A stretch of DNA of 64,000 nt. Source: Planctomycetota bacterium. GTDB taxonomy: Bacteria; Planctomycetota; UBA8742; UBA2392. The DNA lies in NCBI GenBank assembly GCA_027493625.1, contig JAOSKM010000002.1, positions 310,001-374,000 on the forward strand. Reading direction: 5' to 3'. The notes beneath the pieces were generated by a model. It searched no databases. It saw only the letters and a program-made list of their open reading frames with translations, and was not told where the DNA came from. The translations under genes and the position numbers were made by a program. Positions 8,174 through 18,985 of this stretch are shown here, piece by piece. Position 1 is the first letter of the stretch, and the number at the start of each line of letters is the position of its first letter.

Positions 8174-10504
8174 ATGGAACTGAGTCTGCTGAATCTGCTT
8201 CTCGTACTGCTCGCGGCCTGGGCCGGCGGGGCGATTGCGCAGCGTATCGGCTATCCGGCGGTACTCGGTGAACTGGTGATCGGCATCGTGCTGGGGCCCG
8301 CGATGCTGGGACTGCTGGGCGATCACTCGTGGGTGAACGAGTGGCTGGGCATGGAAGGCGGCTACGTCGCGCTGAACGTGCTTGCGCAGCTTGGCGTGCT
8401 GTTGCTGATGCTGTACATCGGCATGGAGATCGATCCCAAAGAGCTGGGGAAGGCGTCCTGGGGCGGCTTCCTGGCCGCGATCGGCGGTTTTGCCACGCCG
8501 TTCGTGATGGGCTGGGGCGTGGTGTACCTGTTCCGCGCGTCGCTGCCCGAGGGGGTGAACCCGCACCTGGCGGGCATCTTCGTCGGCATCGCGGTGGGCG
8601 TGACCAGCCTGGCGACCAAGTCGCGCATCCTGTACGACCTGAAGATCCTCGATACCCGCATCGCCCACGTGATGATGGCCGGTGCGCTGATCGCAGACAC
8701 GCTGTCACTGCTGATTTTCGCGGGCGTGATCGGTTTCGCCGAGCAGTCCAGCGTCGAGCTGATGGGCATCGTGCGCGTGGCCGCCAAGGCCGTGCTGTTC
8801 TTCGGCAGCGCTACCCTGGTGGGGCTGTACCTGCTGCCGCTGCTGTTCAAACTGGTCAAGCGCGCGGGCATCCAGCACCGCGGCATCTACTTCACGCTGA
8901 TGCTGCTGATCGCGCTCGCGTTCGGCGAGGCCGCGCACCTGGCCGGCCTGCACGCCGTGCTGGGCACCTTTGTGGCGGGCCTGTTCCTGCGCGAAGGCAT
9001 GCTTGAGCCCAAGGTGAACCGCGAACTCGAAGAGCTGGTGCGCGATGTCAGCGTCGGCTTCCTGGCGCCGATCTTCTTCGTGATGGCCGGCTTCGAGGTT
9101 AGCCTGGAAGTATTCAAGACCGACCTGTGGCTGTTCCTGGCGATCATGGCGGTTGCGTTCGTCGGCAAGATCGTGGGTACCGCCTTGTTCTACCTGCCGA
9201 CCCGCAACGGCTGGCGTGAGGGGGTGGTGCTGGGCGCGGGCATGAACGGTCGCGGCGCAGTGGAGATCATCCTGGCCGGCATCGCGCTGAAGATGGGGCT
9301 GATCAGTAAGGAAATCTTCAGCATCCTGGTGTTCATGGCCATCATCACCACCGCCTCGGTGCCGATGTTCCTGAAATGGGGCGTGGACTGGCTGAAGCGC
9401 CTGAACCTGCTGGTGCGCAGCGCTGCCAAGCGCAACTCCGTGCTGATCGTCGGCGCCACGCCGACGGCCCGAGCACTTGCCAGGCTGCTGGCCGCCGCCC
9501 AGCCAGTGTGGCTGATCGACAGCAACCAGGGCCGCGTGGACGCCGCGAAGGCCGAGGGCCTTAACGCCGTGGCGGGCAACGCGCTGGACACCGAGGCGCT
9601 GTCGCAGGCGAACGCCCCCTCCGCGGCGCTGGGCCTGACCATGACCACAAACGCCGAGATCAACGCGCTGTCCGCGCGCAACCTGCGCGACGTGTTCATG
9701 GTACCCAGGCTCGGCGTGCTGGTCCTTGGGCCGGGGCGCCGCGCCGACGAGGACGCGCTGCGGCACCTGCAGGCCTCGGAGCTGTTCGGCAAAGCGGTGG
9801 TGATGGCCGACTGGGATCACTGGTTCGACAAGGACGCCGTGGACATCCAGCGCATCCCCGCACCGGGCGCAACGCCCGCCGAGATTCTGGCCGCGTTGAA
9901 CACAGGGCCCGTGCTGCCGCTGGCGCTGGAGCGCGAGGTGGACGGTCGCAAACTCACGCTGCCGTTCACCGGCGACTGCGAGGTGCGTGAAGGCGACACA
10001 CTGGTGCTGGCTCGCGCCCGCGAGGACGCCCAGCTGGCCTCGGACCGCTTCGACGGCTTGGTCCGGGAATGCACGGTGCTGGACGTGGACGAGCCGCTGG
10101 ACCGCGAGGCCTTTTTCGCCAGGGCTGCCGAGGCACTGGCCGAAGGCATGCCCGAAACGCCGGAGGACATCAGCCGCGCCCTTCATGACCGCGAAAGCAT
10201 GAGCAGCACCATCCTGACGCCCGGCCTGGCCGTGCCGCACATCATGCTTGAGGGCGAAAAGCGCTTCGAGCTGCTGGTGGTGCGCGACCGCAAGGGCGTG
10301 ATGCTGGCCGATGACGCCGAGCCGGTACACGCGCTGTTCGTGCTGGCCGGCTCACAGGACGAGCGCAACTTCCACCTCAAGGCGCTGTCGGCGATTGCGC
10401 AGATCTGGCAATCCAGCGAGTTTGAGTCGTGCTGGAGGGCGGCCAAGGGCGCCGAGGAGCTGCGCCGCCTCCTGATCGACGCGCCGCGCCAGCGGATCAA
10501 GTAA
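8174..10504 (+). CDS. CPA2-type cation:proton antiporter with TrkA then C-terminal PTS EIIA-like domain
   Basis: A 776-residue paralogue of the preceding gene. Residues ~1-405 are the exchanger domain (RIGYPAVLGELVIGIVLGPA, FFVMAGFEVSLE, MNGRGAVEIILAG). Residues ~420-620 are TrkA-N/C-like, closely matching the neighbour (VLIVGATPTAR, WLIDSN, AVAGNALD, ADWDHWFDKD). Residues ~630-776 are EIIA-like, with STILTPGLAVPHIMLEG and the His near residue 686. The EIIA module is therefore moved from the middle to the C-terminus compared with the upstream copy. The ATG at 8174 lies 20 bases after the previous stop, so the pair is probably one transcript and could act as a heteromer. A repeat-like spacer follows before a convergent gene. 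Confidence 0.9.
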   Translation: MELSLLNLLLVLLAAWAGGAIAQRIGYPAVLGELVIGIVLGPAMLGLLGDHSWVNEWLGMEGGYVALNVLAQLGVLLLMLYIGMEIDPKELGKASWGGFLAAIGGFATPFVMGWGVVYLFRASLPEGVNPHLAGIFVGIAVGVTSLATKSRILYDLKILDTRIAHVMMAGALIADTLSLLIFAGVIGFAEQSSVELMGIVRVAAKAVLFFGSATLVGLYLLPLLFKLVKRAGIQHRGIYFTLMLLIALAFGEAAHLAGLHAVLGTFVAGLFLREGMLEPKVNRELEELVRDVSVGFLAPIFFVMAGFEVSLEVFKTDLWLFLAIMAVAFVGKIVGTALFYLPTRNGWREGVVLGAGMNGRGAVEIILAGIALKMGLISKEIFSILVFMAIITTASVPMFLKWGVDWLKRLNLLVRSAAKRNSVLIVGATPTARALARLLAAAQPVWLIDSNQGRVDAAKAEGLNAVAGNALDTEALSQANAPSAALGLTMTTNAEINALSARNLRDVFMVPRLGVLVLGPGRRADEDALRHLQASELFGKAVVMADWDHWFDKDAVDIQRIPAPGATPAEILAALNTGPVLPLALEREVDGRKLTLPFTGDCEVREGDTLVLARAREDAQLASDRFDGLVRECTVLDVDEPLDREAFFARAAEALAEGMPETPEDISRALHDRESMSSTILTPGLAVPHIMLEGEKRFELLVVRDRKGVMLADDAEPVHALFVLAGSQDERNFHLKALSAIAQIWQSSEFESCWRAAKGAEELRRLLIDAPRQRIK

Positions 10505-10633
10505 GGGGCTGGCGTTCAGGGTTTGGGGCTTCTGACTTGTGGCTTAGGGATTGGGGGCGCCGTTGGTTCTACCCCTCCCTGATTCCTTGTTCAGACTCCT
10601 GCCGCCTGCTTCCTGCTTCCTGCCTCCCACCGC
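10505..10633. repeat. Degenerate low-complexity repeats between convergent genes
   Basis: The spacer contains strings of GGGTTTGGGGCTT and TGCTTCCTGCTTCCTGCC-type words. On the minus strand these read as GGCAGGAAGCAGGAAGC tandem units. No open frame or strong terminator is seen. It belongs to a loose class of short imperfect tandem repeats found at several gene 3' ends in this window (compare 11,615-11,677, 17,055-17,185 and 43,180-43,222). Confidence 0.45.
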
Positions 10634-11593
10634 CTACTTCTTCCATGCATCGGGGTCTTCCGGTGTGTAGCCCTCGGGCTCGTCGTCGCTGTAGGACCAG
10701 CTCGGGTCGCTGGGGTACAGGCGCTCCGCCTCTTCCCAGTGGTCCACCTGGCTCTTGCCACGCATGCGGATCAGCACGAACGCCAGCGGGATCAGCAGCG
10801 CAGTCAGCCCCAGCAGAATCCACCACAGGTTGCTGCCGAAGAATCCCGCCACGCGGCGGCCGGAGCGCGCGTCGCGATCCTCCAGCCAGGCGCTCTCGAA
10901 AGCCGCGAGGTTCTCGCCGGTGGCTTTTTCGAAAGCGGAATCGAAGGGGCCCTCGCCCTGTTCCAGCAGCTTCAGCAGTGCAAAGAGTTTCTGCTCGCCA
11001 TGGCGGCTGACGATCAGGCGGATCACCTCCCGCGCCTCGCTGTAGGCGGCTCCGGAGCGGCCTTCCTCGCGCAAGCCGGTGTCCAGGTCGGCCAGGCTGC
11101 TGAACTCGATCCAGGGATTTGCGCCCTGGGCCTCGATCAGCTCGTTGAGCGCCATTGACTCGACGTACTGGGCCACGCCTTCCTCGAGCCACAGGGGGCG
11201 CGCCACGCGCAGGCTCGAGCCCATCACCAGGTGCGCGATCTCGTGGCGCAACACGCCGACCGGCTCGAGCTGCCGGTCGCGGATGCCGCTCAGGTTCAGC
11301 ACGATGCGACGCTCGGCCGGGATGGCGTAGCCGAGCACGCTTTCGGCGTGCATGCCCACGCCATCGCGGGCTGCCAGTTCGCTGAAGCTGCGCGCGCCGC
11401 CAACCACCACGAGGATCAGGGAGCGGTCGTCGCTGATGCCGGTCTTCTGCGCGACGTGCTCAAAGGCCGGCTCGACCTGTGCCTGCAGGCGCGCGGCGGT
11501 GGCCTGGTCGGCGGCAACCACGTCCAAGTGCACCTGCCGCGCGAACAGCGCGGGGGCGAGCAGCAGCAGAAGAATAAGCAGGTAGCGGCTCAT
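10634..11593 (-). CDS. Secreted/membrane gluzincin-like peptidase (peptidase MA-like)
   Basis: A 319-residue protein starting MSRYLLILLLLLAPALFARQ, a clear signal peptide; the 12 codons upstream lack support. Near residue 135 is GVLRHEIAHLVMGSS, an HExxH zinc site, followed ~19 residues later by WLEEGVAQYVES, whose Glu supplies the third ligand. This is the gluzincin arrangement of the peptidase-MA family. Near residue 260 a single hydrophobic helix (WWILLGLTALLIPLAFVLI) anchors the C-terminus, leaving a short acidic tail rich in Ser, Asp and Glu. The active domain would be extracytoplasmic. It lies 84 bases downstream of a large membrane protein gene in the same direction. Substrate unknown. 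Confidence 0.85.
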   Translation of the reverse strand: MSRYLLILLLLLAPALFARQVHLDVVAADQATAARLQAQVEPAFEHVAQKTGISDDRSLILVVVGGARSFSELAARDGVGMHAESVLGYAIPAERRIVLNLSGIRDRQLEPVGVLRHEIAHLVMGSSLRVARPLWLEEGVAQYVESMALNELIEAQGANPWIEFSSLADLDTGLREEGRSGAAYSEAREVIRLIVSRHGEQKLFALLKLLEQGEGPFDSAFEKATGENLAAFESAWLEDRDARSGRRVAGFFGSNLWWILLGLTALLIPLAFVLIRMRGKSQVDHWEEAERLYPSDPSWSYSDDEPEGYTPEDPDAWKK

Positions 11594-11677
11594 GGGGCTG
11601 GAGGCTGAAGTCACCCCCATCGAACGCATACAGGCGTGACGCTCAATCCAGAATCCAAAATCGAAAATCCAAAATCC
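11594..11677 (-). repeat. A/T-rich degenerate repeat between two minus-strand genes
   Basis: About 84 bases with repeated GGATTTT/CGATTTT words on the minus strand (on plus: ATCCAAAATCGAAAATCCAA). It stands out in base composition from the GC-rich surroundings. It may be a degraded interspersed repeat; no terminator fold with a U-tract is visible. Confidence 0.5.
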
Positions 11678-13866
11678 TCATCGGCCTTCCACGCCGCCGC
11701 GCACCATCCACAGGTTGACCTGCCCGATGTCGTCGTCTTCGACGCCCTGCGCGCCCAGGCTGCCGGGGCTGAGCGCCCCCTGCGGCAGCACCGCCAGCAG
11801 AAGGAATTCGCCTTCTTCGGGGCGCAGGCCGCCATTGAACAGTCGGCTTTCCAGCTGTGCGAGGTTGGCGGCCATTGCCAGCCGTTCGTCCGGATTGATA
11901 TCGAACATGGCGCCCAGCACGGCTTTCTCAAGGTCGCCGGTTTCGCGGCCACGCGTTCCGCGAGCGCGTCGACACTGTCGGACAGGCGGGTGCTTTCACT
12001 GAAGGTGATGGAGGCATCGGGGCTGCCGGCAGGGCTGATGCGCGGCACGTAGTGCCACTCGCAGCCGGGCTGGTCAGTGGCGGCTGCGTCGCGACCGACC
12101 AGGAAAACACAGGCCTTGAGCTCGTGGGGCGACTTGTTTACCACGCGCACGGCACCTTCCATGGTGGTGACTTCGACGTCGAAACCCTCGAGGTGGGCAG
12201 GTTCACGCTGCAGGAAGAACACGTTCTGCCAGCGGTCCAGCCCGGTCACGGCGGTATCGGCCTCGGTGCTGCTGAAGCGGGTGGTGTACTCCAGAACGTC
12301 TGCGGGCATGCCGCGCACCATGCCGAAGCGCGTGTCGAGTTGCGCGGGCACCATCGAGTTGCGCCGCGAATTGACGAACTCGTAGCGTTCGCCGCTGACC
12401 GCGTACGCGCAGCCCAGGCTGAACACCGCGTTGCGATCGGTAGTTTCGTCGCTGACCAGGATGCGCACGGACCGGACCCGGTCACCCGAGCGTTTGTAAA
12501 GCTCGCCGAAGCTGAAAACCAGGCCCACGCTGACCAGCGCCGCCAGCAGCAGCGTGGCCGGGTACAGCTCCGGCCTGCGGATGCGCCGCGCCACCAGGAA
12601 CATGCCGACACCTGCCGCCGCGACGTACAGCAGCAGGATGATCACCAGCGCGTCACGCCCGGGAATGCGCCGGCCAGCGATGTCCACGGCGTCGCGGACG
12701 TCCGGGTCGGTCAGCAACCGCGTGGGAGACTGGTCGGTGCGGCTGCTCAGCTTGCTCAGTGCCAGCTCAATCAACCTGACGCCGGCGCCTGTGGGCACCC
12801 TGTGGGTGGCCGTCGCGAAGGGCTCGGTCGAGATGTCGGTGTGGATCAGTACCAGGTTGCCCGCGCCCACGCGCGCGATGCTGACCAGCCCATCCGTGCC
12901 GGGCACCGGTTTTGCTCGCCCTGACTCAGGCCAGATCCGCACCGGCGACCTGGCATCCGGTTCCTCGGGCAGTTCAACGGTATCCGGCGGCAGAGGCATG
13001 GTCGCTTCTTCTTCAGGCGGGGCGCCGGGCGTACGCCGGCCGTCTGCCTCGCCGTCGCTGCCGGGCACGTTGAAACCGCTCGGGGTGAGCTGGCCGGAAA
13101 GTGCGGCGCTGAAATCTTCAAGGGTCTTCCACTGCTGCCGGGTGGTGGCAGGGATGCGCAACAGCGAACCCGCAAGCGTCTCCGGATTGAACGAGCCTGC
13201 CGAGCCGGGCGACAGGATGACCGTGCCACCCGCCGCCATGTAGTCAGCCAGCGCCATCGATTGCGCGCGCGACAGGCGGTCGTCGTTGATCACCAGCGCG
13301 TCGAAGCCAGCCAGCGACTTCCAGCTCTCGGGCAGTTCGCTGACCGGGATCTCCACCACCTGGAAAAACAGCCAGGGTTGCGCTGCCTTCAGACGAGCGG
13401 CGCTGACGAAACCCACCAGCCGGCGGCCTGCGTCATAGAACACCGGCGGCGCGTCCTGCAGCGCGGCCACGGTATCGTAGTAGTCGCCCGTGACCTGGCG
13501 CTCCAGTCTTACCTCCATCGCGAACATGCCGGAGACCGGGACGTCCAGCGTCACCAGCCGGTTGGTCGCCCCTTCCTCGAGCGATACGTCCTGGATCACC
13601 TGCACCTCGCCGCCCTGTGCCACCGGGCCGCGGCGACCGCCGCGCCCTCCACGTCCGCCGGACGGCAGTCCGCTGCTTGCGCCCAGGTCGACGATCACCC
13701 GGCCCACGAAGGGGCGGGTGTCGGCGCGCGTGATGTTGACCTGCACCCGGGTATAGGGCGGCGTTACCACGTCGCCGACGCCTGCGCGGATGTCGATCAC
13801 ATAATCCTGGGCCACAACCGGTGAGGCGCAGGCAAGCAACAACAGGATGGTCAGGGCTCGAAACAT
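11678..13866 (-). CDS. Large secreted/membrane protein with GATase1-like segment, unknown function (single-base frameshift near 11,944)
   Basis: A protein of ~729 residues once one base is restored. It has a signal peptide (FRALTILLLLACASPVVAQ), a Gly/Arg-rich patch near residue 75, a Rossmann/GATase1-like segment near residue 185 (FDALVINDDRLS, YMAAGGTVILSPG), an acidic Pro/Glu linker near residue 285, and two membrane helices near residues 405 and 435. A long extracytoplasmic C-terminal region follows. As given, the frame changes near 11,944: upstream reads ALAERVAAKPAT, while the continuation (LEKAVLGAMFDINPDERL to the TGA at 11,678) lies in another frame. Adding one C to the TTTC/GCGG junction joins them as AAETGDLEKAVLG. 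The C-terminus read straight through is Cys/Trp/Arg-rich nonsense. Similar architectures sit beside von Willebrand/BatA-type proteins elsewhere, but not here. Confidence 0.75.
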
Positions 13867-13942
13867 GGCGGGATTATAGGGAAGCCTTCCTCACAGGCTA
13901 CAGGTCAAGGGCCGCAACGTCCGATTGATTGGCGGGAGAATC

Positions 13943-14908
13943 ATGCGCTACGCCGACGCCCACGCCGACACATTTTTCCGCATCGCGCTGGAAGAACTCG
14001 ACCCGTTCCAGCGCGACGGCGGACTGCACGTCAACGTGCCGCGCACCCGCGAGGTGGGGCAACTGCTCCAGGTCTGCTCGGTGTTCACGCCCGCCCGTTA
14101 TTCCGGCAAGCCCGCCGAGGATTTCGCCCGCTGCATCATTGCCACCCTGGACGCCTGGTCCGAGAAACGGCCGGACGTCTTCCTGCGTGTGCGCACAGCG
14201 ACTGACCTGGCCGGCCTGGGTGAAAACACGCTCGGCCTGATCCCGTGGCTGGAGGGGGCCTCGCCCCTGCGCGGCGATCTGGCGCTGCTGGACGAGTTCT
14301 TCGCCCTGGGCGTGCGCGGCATCGGCCTAGTACACAACCACGCCAACGAGGTCGCAGACGGCTGCGGCGTGGCCGAGCCGCGGCGGGGCCTCAGCGAGTT
14401 CGGGCACGAACTGATTGCGCGCATGGAGGCACTGGGCATGGCCGTCGATTGCGCCCACCTGCCGCAGCCGGCCTTCGACGACGTGATGGCGGCGGTGACG
14501 CGTCCGCCCTGCATAAGCCACGTGGGTGCGCGGGCGCTGGTGAACATCGTGCGCAACGCCGACGACGCCATGCTGCGCGCGGTAGCGGAGCGCGGCGGGT
14601 TTGTCGGCATCGACTTTTACCCCGGCCATGTGCTGAGCAGGGCATTCGAGCCCGGCGTGCGCGAAGCCACGGTGGCCGACGTGGCGGACCACCTGCTGCA
14701 CGCCCTCAAGGTCTGCGGGGCAGACCACGTCGGCCTCGGGGGCGACTTCGACGGTTTCAACGACGCCTGCCAGGGGCTGCGCCACGTGGGCGAGCTGCCC
14801 AACCTGGAGCGTGAACTGGCAAGCCGGGGGCTGCCGGAGCCCGCCATCGACAAGATCTTCAGCACCAACCTGCTGCGCTACCTTGGTGAGATACTTCCCC
14901 CGCAGTGA
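13943..14908 (+). CDS. Membrane dipeptidase, peptidase family M19
   Basis: A 321-residue zinc dipeptidase (renal dipeptidase family) hydrolysing short peptides. Start MRYADAHADTFFRIALEELD is preceded by GGGAGA at 5-base spacing. Zinc-site signatures appear in order: DAHADT at residue 4 (H-x-D), a bridging Glu region before GLVHNHANEVADG near residue 132, DCAHLPQPAFDDV near residue 170, ISHVGARAL near residue 192, and GLGGDFDGF near residue 266. No signal peptide is seen, so it may be cytoplasmic. It stands alone, divergent from the preceding gene with a 76-base gap. Family length is 310-370 residues, so it is complete. Confidence 0.93.
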   Translation: MRYADAHADTFFRIALEELDPFQRDGGLHVNVPRTREVGQLLQVCSVFTPARYSGKPAEDFARCIIATLDAWSEKRPDVFLRVRTATDLAGLGENTLGLIPWLEGASPLRGDLALLDEFFALGVRGIGLVHNHANEVADGCGVAEPRRGLSEFGHELIARMEALGMAVDCAHLPQPAFDDVMAAVTRPPCISHVGARALVNIVRNADDAMLRAVAERGGFVGIDFYPGHVLSRAFEPGVREATVADVADHLLHALKVCGADHVGLGGDFDGFNDACQGLRHVGELPNLERELASRGLPEPAIDKIFSTNLLRYLGEILPPQ

Positions 14909-14995
14909 GGGCTTTCGGAACCATGCGTGCACATGCCTGAACATGTCCACGGATGTTCAACTGTGGTTGCCCCGTCGGTCTGCTAGATTGACGGG

Positions 14996-15874
14996 ATGAA
15001 GCGTTGGCTGCTGCCCATCCTGCTGCTTGCCGGTTGCACGGCCTCGCAGTCGCGTCACGCCCTGCAGGGCGAGCCCCTGGACGGCACACCCGCTGTGCCT
15101 GTTGTCGGGCGGGTACTGGACGACGGCAGCTCGATCTCTGAGTGGCGTTACTACGAAGTGGACGGCTCCATCCATCCGCTGCAGTTCGACAGCACCGACG
15201 GCGCCCTGCACATCATCAGCGACAGCAGCGCCGGCCTGCTGTGGCGCGCCCTGCGATTCGATCCAAGCGCCGAGCCCCTGCTGCAGTGGCGCTGGCGCGT
15301 CTCGCGCACCTTCGACACCTCGAGCCCGCTGGCGCCCGAATTCGACAACTTCCCGGCCCGCCTGCTGGTGGGCTTCGACTCGGGCTGGAAGAACGCCGGC
15401 CCCGCCGCGCTGGCCTGGCGCAAGAAGGTTGAAGACTACACCGGTGTAACGCCGCCCGCCCGCGCCATCTGCTACACCTTCGGCGGCACGCTGGAAAGCA
15501 ACGAGGCCGTGGACGCCGCCTTCGGCGAGGGGCGCATCGTGGTGATCAACCTGCGCACGCCGCGCGACGGCGACGGCTGGCACAGCGAGGTGCGCGACGT
15601 GGCGGCCGACTATCGTTCGGTGTACGGCGAGGAGGCGCCGGAGGTGATGGCGCTGGGCATCGGCTGCGACAGCCACCGCATCAAGACCCGCGTGGAGGCC
15701 TGGTTCGACGACATCACCCTCTACGGCCGCGATGCCTTTGCGCAGTTCCGCCGCGAACTCAAAGCGCCGCCTGAACGCCGCCTGCCGCCGCTGGTGTGGT
15801 TCGTGTTCGCGGCCTGCGCCCTGGTGGCGGGCGGCAGCGCAGGTGTGTGGTTGTGGCTGCGGCGCCGCGGGTAA
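14996..15874 (+). CDS. DUF3047 lipoprotein with C-terminal membrane anchor
   Basis: A 292-residue protein. The N-terminus MKRWLLPILLLAGCTASQS is a lipoprotein signal with lipobox LLAGC. The body matches DUF3047: LQWRWRVSRTFDT near residue 95, FDNFPARLLVGFD near residue 118, AICYTFGG near residue 155, IVVINLRTPRDGDGW near residue 180, DDITLYG near residue 238. A C-terminal hydrophobic helix (WFVFAACALVAGGSAGVWLWL) is followed by Arg residues. The family has no agreed function; a jelly-roll/lectin-like fold is suspected from its beta-rich pattern. It lies 87 bases downstream of the M19 gene and ends 31 bases from a convergent DUF445 gene. Confidence 0.85.
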   Translation: MKRWLLPILLLAGCTASQSRHALQGEPLDGTPAVPVVGRVLDDGSSISEWRYYEVDGSIHPLQFDSTDGALHIISDSSAGLLWRALRFDPSAEPLLQWRWRVSRTFDTSSPLAPEFDNFPARLLVGFDSGWKNAGPAALAWRKKVEDYTGVTPPARAICYTFGGTLESNEAVDAAFGEGRIVVINLRTPRDGDGWHSEVRDVAADYRSVYGEEAPEVMALGIGCDSHRIKTRVEAWFDDITLYGRDAFAQFRRELKAPPERRLPPLVWFVFAACALVAGGSAGVWLWLRRRG

Positions 15875-15905
15875 GTGAAGCTGCTGCTACGGCATGGACG
15901 TGGCG

Positions 15906-17054
15906 CTACTCTGCCGTGACCGGCTGTTCGTCCGGGGCCGGCAGTTCCGGAGTTTCCTGCGGTGCCGGCAGCTCGGGCTGGACTTCGGCGGGCCGCGTGA
16001 CGGCATCGGCGAACTTTTCGGCTTCGCGGCGCTTGATGTGTTTCTTCTCGGCCATGCGGGCGACCTGCACCAGCAGCAGGAACACCAGCCCGACCGGCAG
16101 CAGCAGCCAGGGCCAGTAAAATGCCAGGCCTGCCACCATGCCGAGCCCGCCGCCTGCGACCTGGATGAACGTAAGCTCGTTGGCTGCTACGCGATCGATG
16201 AGCGCCTCCAGCTCGCCTTCGTCGCGGCCCAGCAGTTCCTGCTCGATCAGCCCGGCCACGTCGACGGCATTGACCAGGTCCGCCGCCATGTTTTCGAACA
16301 GTTCGGTCAGCCTGGCGCGCAGGTGGGCATCGGACAGGACCTGTTCGGCGCGGGCGGGCAGGGCGTCCACAATGCCCTTTGCGGCGCCGTCGACGCCGCC
16401 GTCACGGCGCATTTCTTCGGCCATGTTGTCGACCAGCTTGTCCACGACGCCGTCGAGAATACCGCTTTTGATCGCGCCGGCGGCCATCACGCCGGCCAGA
16501 GGGCCGAGCGACGCCGCGGCAGTGCCGCCTCCGAGCAGGGCGCTGAAATTGCTGCGGGCCTTGTCTTTCAGCTTGGACTTGGCCGACACGATCACGTCGC
16601 CCATGGTTTCCTGGATGGTGCCGGTAACCTCGCGGGTGATCAGTTCGCGGGCGTCGGGGTCTTCCAGTAGGCGGGGCAGGTGTGTGGCAAGCTTGTCGAT
16701 GGCCTGGTTCACGGCGCCGCTGCCGACCAGCAGCCTGTGCATGCGGTCGCCGCTGATCAGGTGTTCTTCCAGCGTGATGCCCACGCTGCGCGCGAGCTCG
16801 AGCCTGCGGGCGGGCACCACGCCCTGCACGCCGAACACCCGCACGCGCGGATGGAACAGCATCTTGATCGCCACCCAGTTGGTGCCGAAACCCACCAGGC
16901 CGCCGATCGACACCGCGAACCAGATCTGCGTCCAGGCCGCGTCGTCCAGAGCGTAGCGCAGCACGGCGCCCGCGACGGTCAGCGCGGTCAGCGACAGGCC
17001 GGTCAGGGCAAGGACGCGGGGGCCGTAAGAAGCGGTTTGGGGCGATTCGGCCAT
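15906..17054 (-). CDS. DUF445 family membrane protein
   Basis: A 382-residue protein with two N-terminal hydrophobic helices (VLALTGLSLTALTVAG, IWFAVSIGGLVGFGTNWVAI) followed by the DUF445 hallmark TNWVAIKMLFHPRV...VFGVQGVVPARR near residue 57. A long amphipathic helical region follows (residues ~90-320) with ILDGVVDKLVDNMAEEM-type segments, then two closely spaced hydrophobic helices near residue 325 (LGMVAGLAFYWPWLLLPVGL) and a Pro/Glu-rich tail. Members of this family (YheB, YjiN) lack an established role. It lies downstream of pilB with a repeat-rich 130-base spacer, on the same strand. Confidence 0.87.
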   Translation of the reverse strand: MAESPQTASYGPRVLALTGLSLTALTVAGAVLRYALDDAAWTQIWFAVSIGGLVGFGTNWVAIKMLFHPRVRVFGVQGVVPARRLELARSVGITLEEHLISGDRMHRLLVGSGAVNQAIDKLATHLPRLLEDPDARELITREVTGTIQETMGDVIVSAKSKLKDKARSNFSALLGGGTAAASLGPLAGVMAAGAIKSGILDGVVDKLVDNMAEEMRRDGGVDGAAKGIVDALPARAEQVLSDAHLRARLTELFENMAADLVNAVDVAGLIEQELLGRDEGELEALIDRVAANELTFIQVAGGGLGMVAGLAFYWPWLLLPVGLVFLLLVQVARMAEKKHIKRREAEKFADAVTRPAEVQPELPAPQETPELPAPDEQPVTAE

Positions 17055-17118
17055 GGCAAAATCAGGTTACAGGTTTCGGGCGTCAGGTTTCAGGGAAAAG
17101 CGTTCGTCTGTGAACGGG

Positions 17119-17169
17119 CAGGGGCCAGGTTTCAGGGTTGCAGCGGCGGTCCCTGAAACCTGACCCCTG
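17119..17169 (-). terminator. Inverted repeat downstream of pilB, possible terminator
   Basis: Two 19-base arms (17,119-17,137 and 17,151-17,169) match at 18 of 19 positions and flank a 13-base loop. The arm sequence is CAGGGGCCAGGTTTCAGGG. It lies just past the pilB stop. A further direct copy of TCAGGTTTCAGG sits either side, so this may be a repeat element and not a dedicated terminator; there is no clear U-tract. Confidence 0.5.
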
Positions 17170-17185
17170 AAACCTGATCCCTGTT

Positions 17186-18906
<1,721 letters not shown>

Positions 18907-18985
18907 GCCACACTCCCACCTGTGTTTCGTTAAATTCTAGCCTGCCGCCGGCGGTCCGGAAATCACCCGCAAGGAAGCAGACCGC

